NCBI RefSeq assembly: GCF_900113055.1
Contig: NZ_FONZ01000002.1
Location: forward strand, 620,001 to 684,000
Reading direction: 5' to 3'
From: Flavimobilis marinus
Lineage (GTDB): Bacteria; Actinomycetota; Actinomycetes; Actinomycetales; Cellulomonadaceae
DNA: 64,000 nt
Position numbers and translations under genes: made by a program. Positions within the stretch are counted from its first letter, which is position 1. The number at the start of each line of letters is the position of its first letter. This document shows positions 63,355 through 64,000 of the stretch, piece by piece. Under the pieces are notes generated by a model. It ran no database searches. It was not told where the DNA came from and saw nothing but the letters and a program-made list of their open reading frames with translations.

Positions 63355-64000
63355 TGTCGAGGGACCTGACCGCGGTGCGCTCCGTCGGGGCGCTGCTCCC
63401 GTCCGACCTGCTCTCGCGGGTCGCGGCGGGCGACCCCGACCTGGGCGGGTTCTCCGGTCGTCACTACCACCTGGCGGCGGGAGAGTCGCCCCGTGAGGCG
63501 GCGAACCGCGCGTGGGCGTACCTCGCGGGGGTGTGGCCGTCGTTCCAGGACGCGCTGGCGCGACTGCCGGAGGGTGACGCGGCCGTCGGCCTCACGCGGG
63601 AGCGGTGGCTCCAGGTGCTCTTCCGCGAGTTGGGCTACGGGCGCCTGCAGACGACACCCGCCGGCGGCATCTCCGCCGCGGGCAAGGCATTCCCGGTGTC
63701 GCACGCGTGGGGCTCGGTCCCGATCCACCTGCTGGGCTGGGGAGTCGATCTCGACAAGCGCACCAAGGGCGTGCCCGGTGCGGCCGAGCGGGCGCCGCAC
63801 GCGATGGTCCAGGAGCTGCTGAACCGCTCGGACGACCACCTGTGGTCGGTGGTCTCGAACGGTCGGGTGCTGCGGCTGCTGCGCGACTCGACGTCGCTGT
63901 CTACGCAGTCGTACGTGGAGTTCGACCTCGAGGCGATCTTCACCGGCGAGCTGTTCGCAGACTTCGTCGTGCTGTTCCTGCTGCTGCACCAGTCGCGCGT
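63354..64000 (+). CDS. N-terminal part of a large adenine-methylase-like protein (DrmMI/PglX-like, partial)
   Basis: The open frame runs off the right edge after 215 residues. ATG at 63354 shares its A with the stop of the SNF2 gene; an in-frame ATG at 63351 is the alternative. The visible part shows 'PREAANRAWAYLAGVWPSFQDALARL', 'RERWLQVLFRELGYGRL', 'HLLGWGVDLDKRTKGVPGAAERAPHAMVQELLNRSDDHLWSVVSNG'-type segments and 'LRLLRDSTSLSTQSYVEFDLEAIFTGELF'. These are typical of the pre-catalytic region of Eco57I/PglX-type enzymes that combine target recognition and methylation. The catalytic NPPF/Y motif would lie beyond the window, so methylase activity is inferred from the N-terminus and the DrmD neighbour. 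Confidence 0.75.
   Translation, partial: MSRDLTAVRSVGALLPSDLLSRVAAGDPDLGGFSGRHYHLAAGESPREAANRAWAYLAGVWPSFQDALARLPEGDAAVGLTRERWLQVLFRELGYGRLQTTPAGGISAAGKAFPVSHAWGSVPIHLLGWGVDLDKRTKGVPGAAERAPHAMVQELLNRSDDHLWSVVSNGRVLRLLRDSTSLSTQSYVEFDLEAIFTGELFADFVVLFLLLHQSR

Overview
The window is 64 kb of very GC-rich, densely coding DNA with strong third-position G/C bias, many GTG starts and 4-base ATGA/GTGA gene overlaps. Together with the IdeR-type iron box, the two-domain NAD+ synthetase and the xylan/oligosaccharide loci, this points to an actinobacterium of the Micrococcales, most likely a polysaccharide-degrading Cellulomonadaceae or Promicromonosporaceae relative. This is inferred from content, not from a marker gene.

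Layout. 1-2 kb: the end of a gene resembling malate:quinone oxidoreductase, ribonuclease HI, a conserved hypothetical and a cysteine-rich copper-binding protein. 2-13.7 kb: one minus-strand operon of ten genes running from a LacI regulator with a perfect palindromic operator, through a sugar ABC importer, two ADP-ribosylglycohydrolase-fold enzymes, a ribokinase-like kinase, a TIM-barrel/FGE-like fusion, a class III CoA-transferase and a CitE-like lyase. It looks like an uptake and catabolic pathway for an unidentified glycosidic compound. 13.9-25.2 kb: housekeeping and stress genes, namely nadE, a TspO-like membrane protein with an apparent frameshift, two alpha/beta hydrolases, a VIT transporter, a guanidine-III riboswitch with its SMR exporter, a thioredoxin-reductase-like flavoprotein, an AlkZ-like protein and a DUF255 protein. 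25.3-35.2 kb: a xylo-oligosaccharide locus (intracellular GH10, LacI, ABC importer, GH3, GH43) with a palindromic operator in the divergent promoter region.

35.3-45.6 kb: small membrane and lipoproteins, a DHFR-like reductase, an M23 peptidase, a PKD protein, a DUF3060 protein, and an iron-siderophore ABC importer (ATPase, binding lipoprotein, fused permease) behind an IdeR-like box. 45.7 kb to the end: an anti-phage defence island. Two head-domain-only ScoMcrA-like proteins flank an uncharacterised 359-residue protein. A complete type I Zorya system (zorABCD) follows. Next comes a DISARM-like or related module: a 1734-residue helicase with a DUF1998-type cysteine motif and a C-terminal nuclease-like domain, a DrmD-like SNF2 helicase, and the start of a large adenine methylase cut by the window edge.

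The parts most worth follow-up are the ten-gene catabolic operon, whose substrate cannot be named from sequence, and the defence island, especially the helicase-nuclease fusion and the small ScoMcrA-like proteins. No rRNA, tRNA, insertion sequence or CRISPR array was seen.
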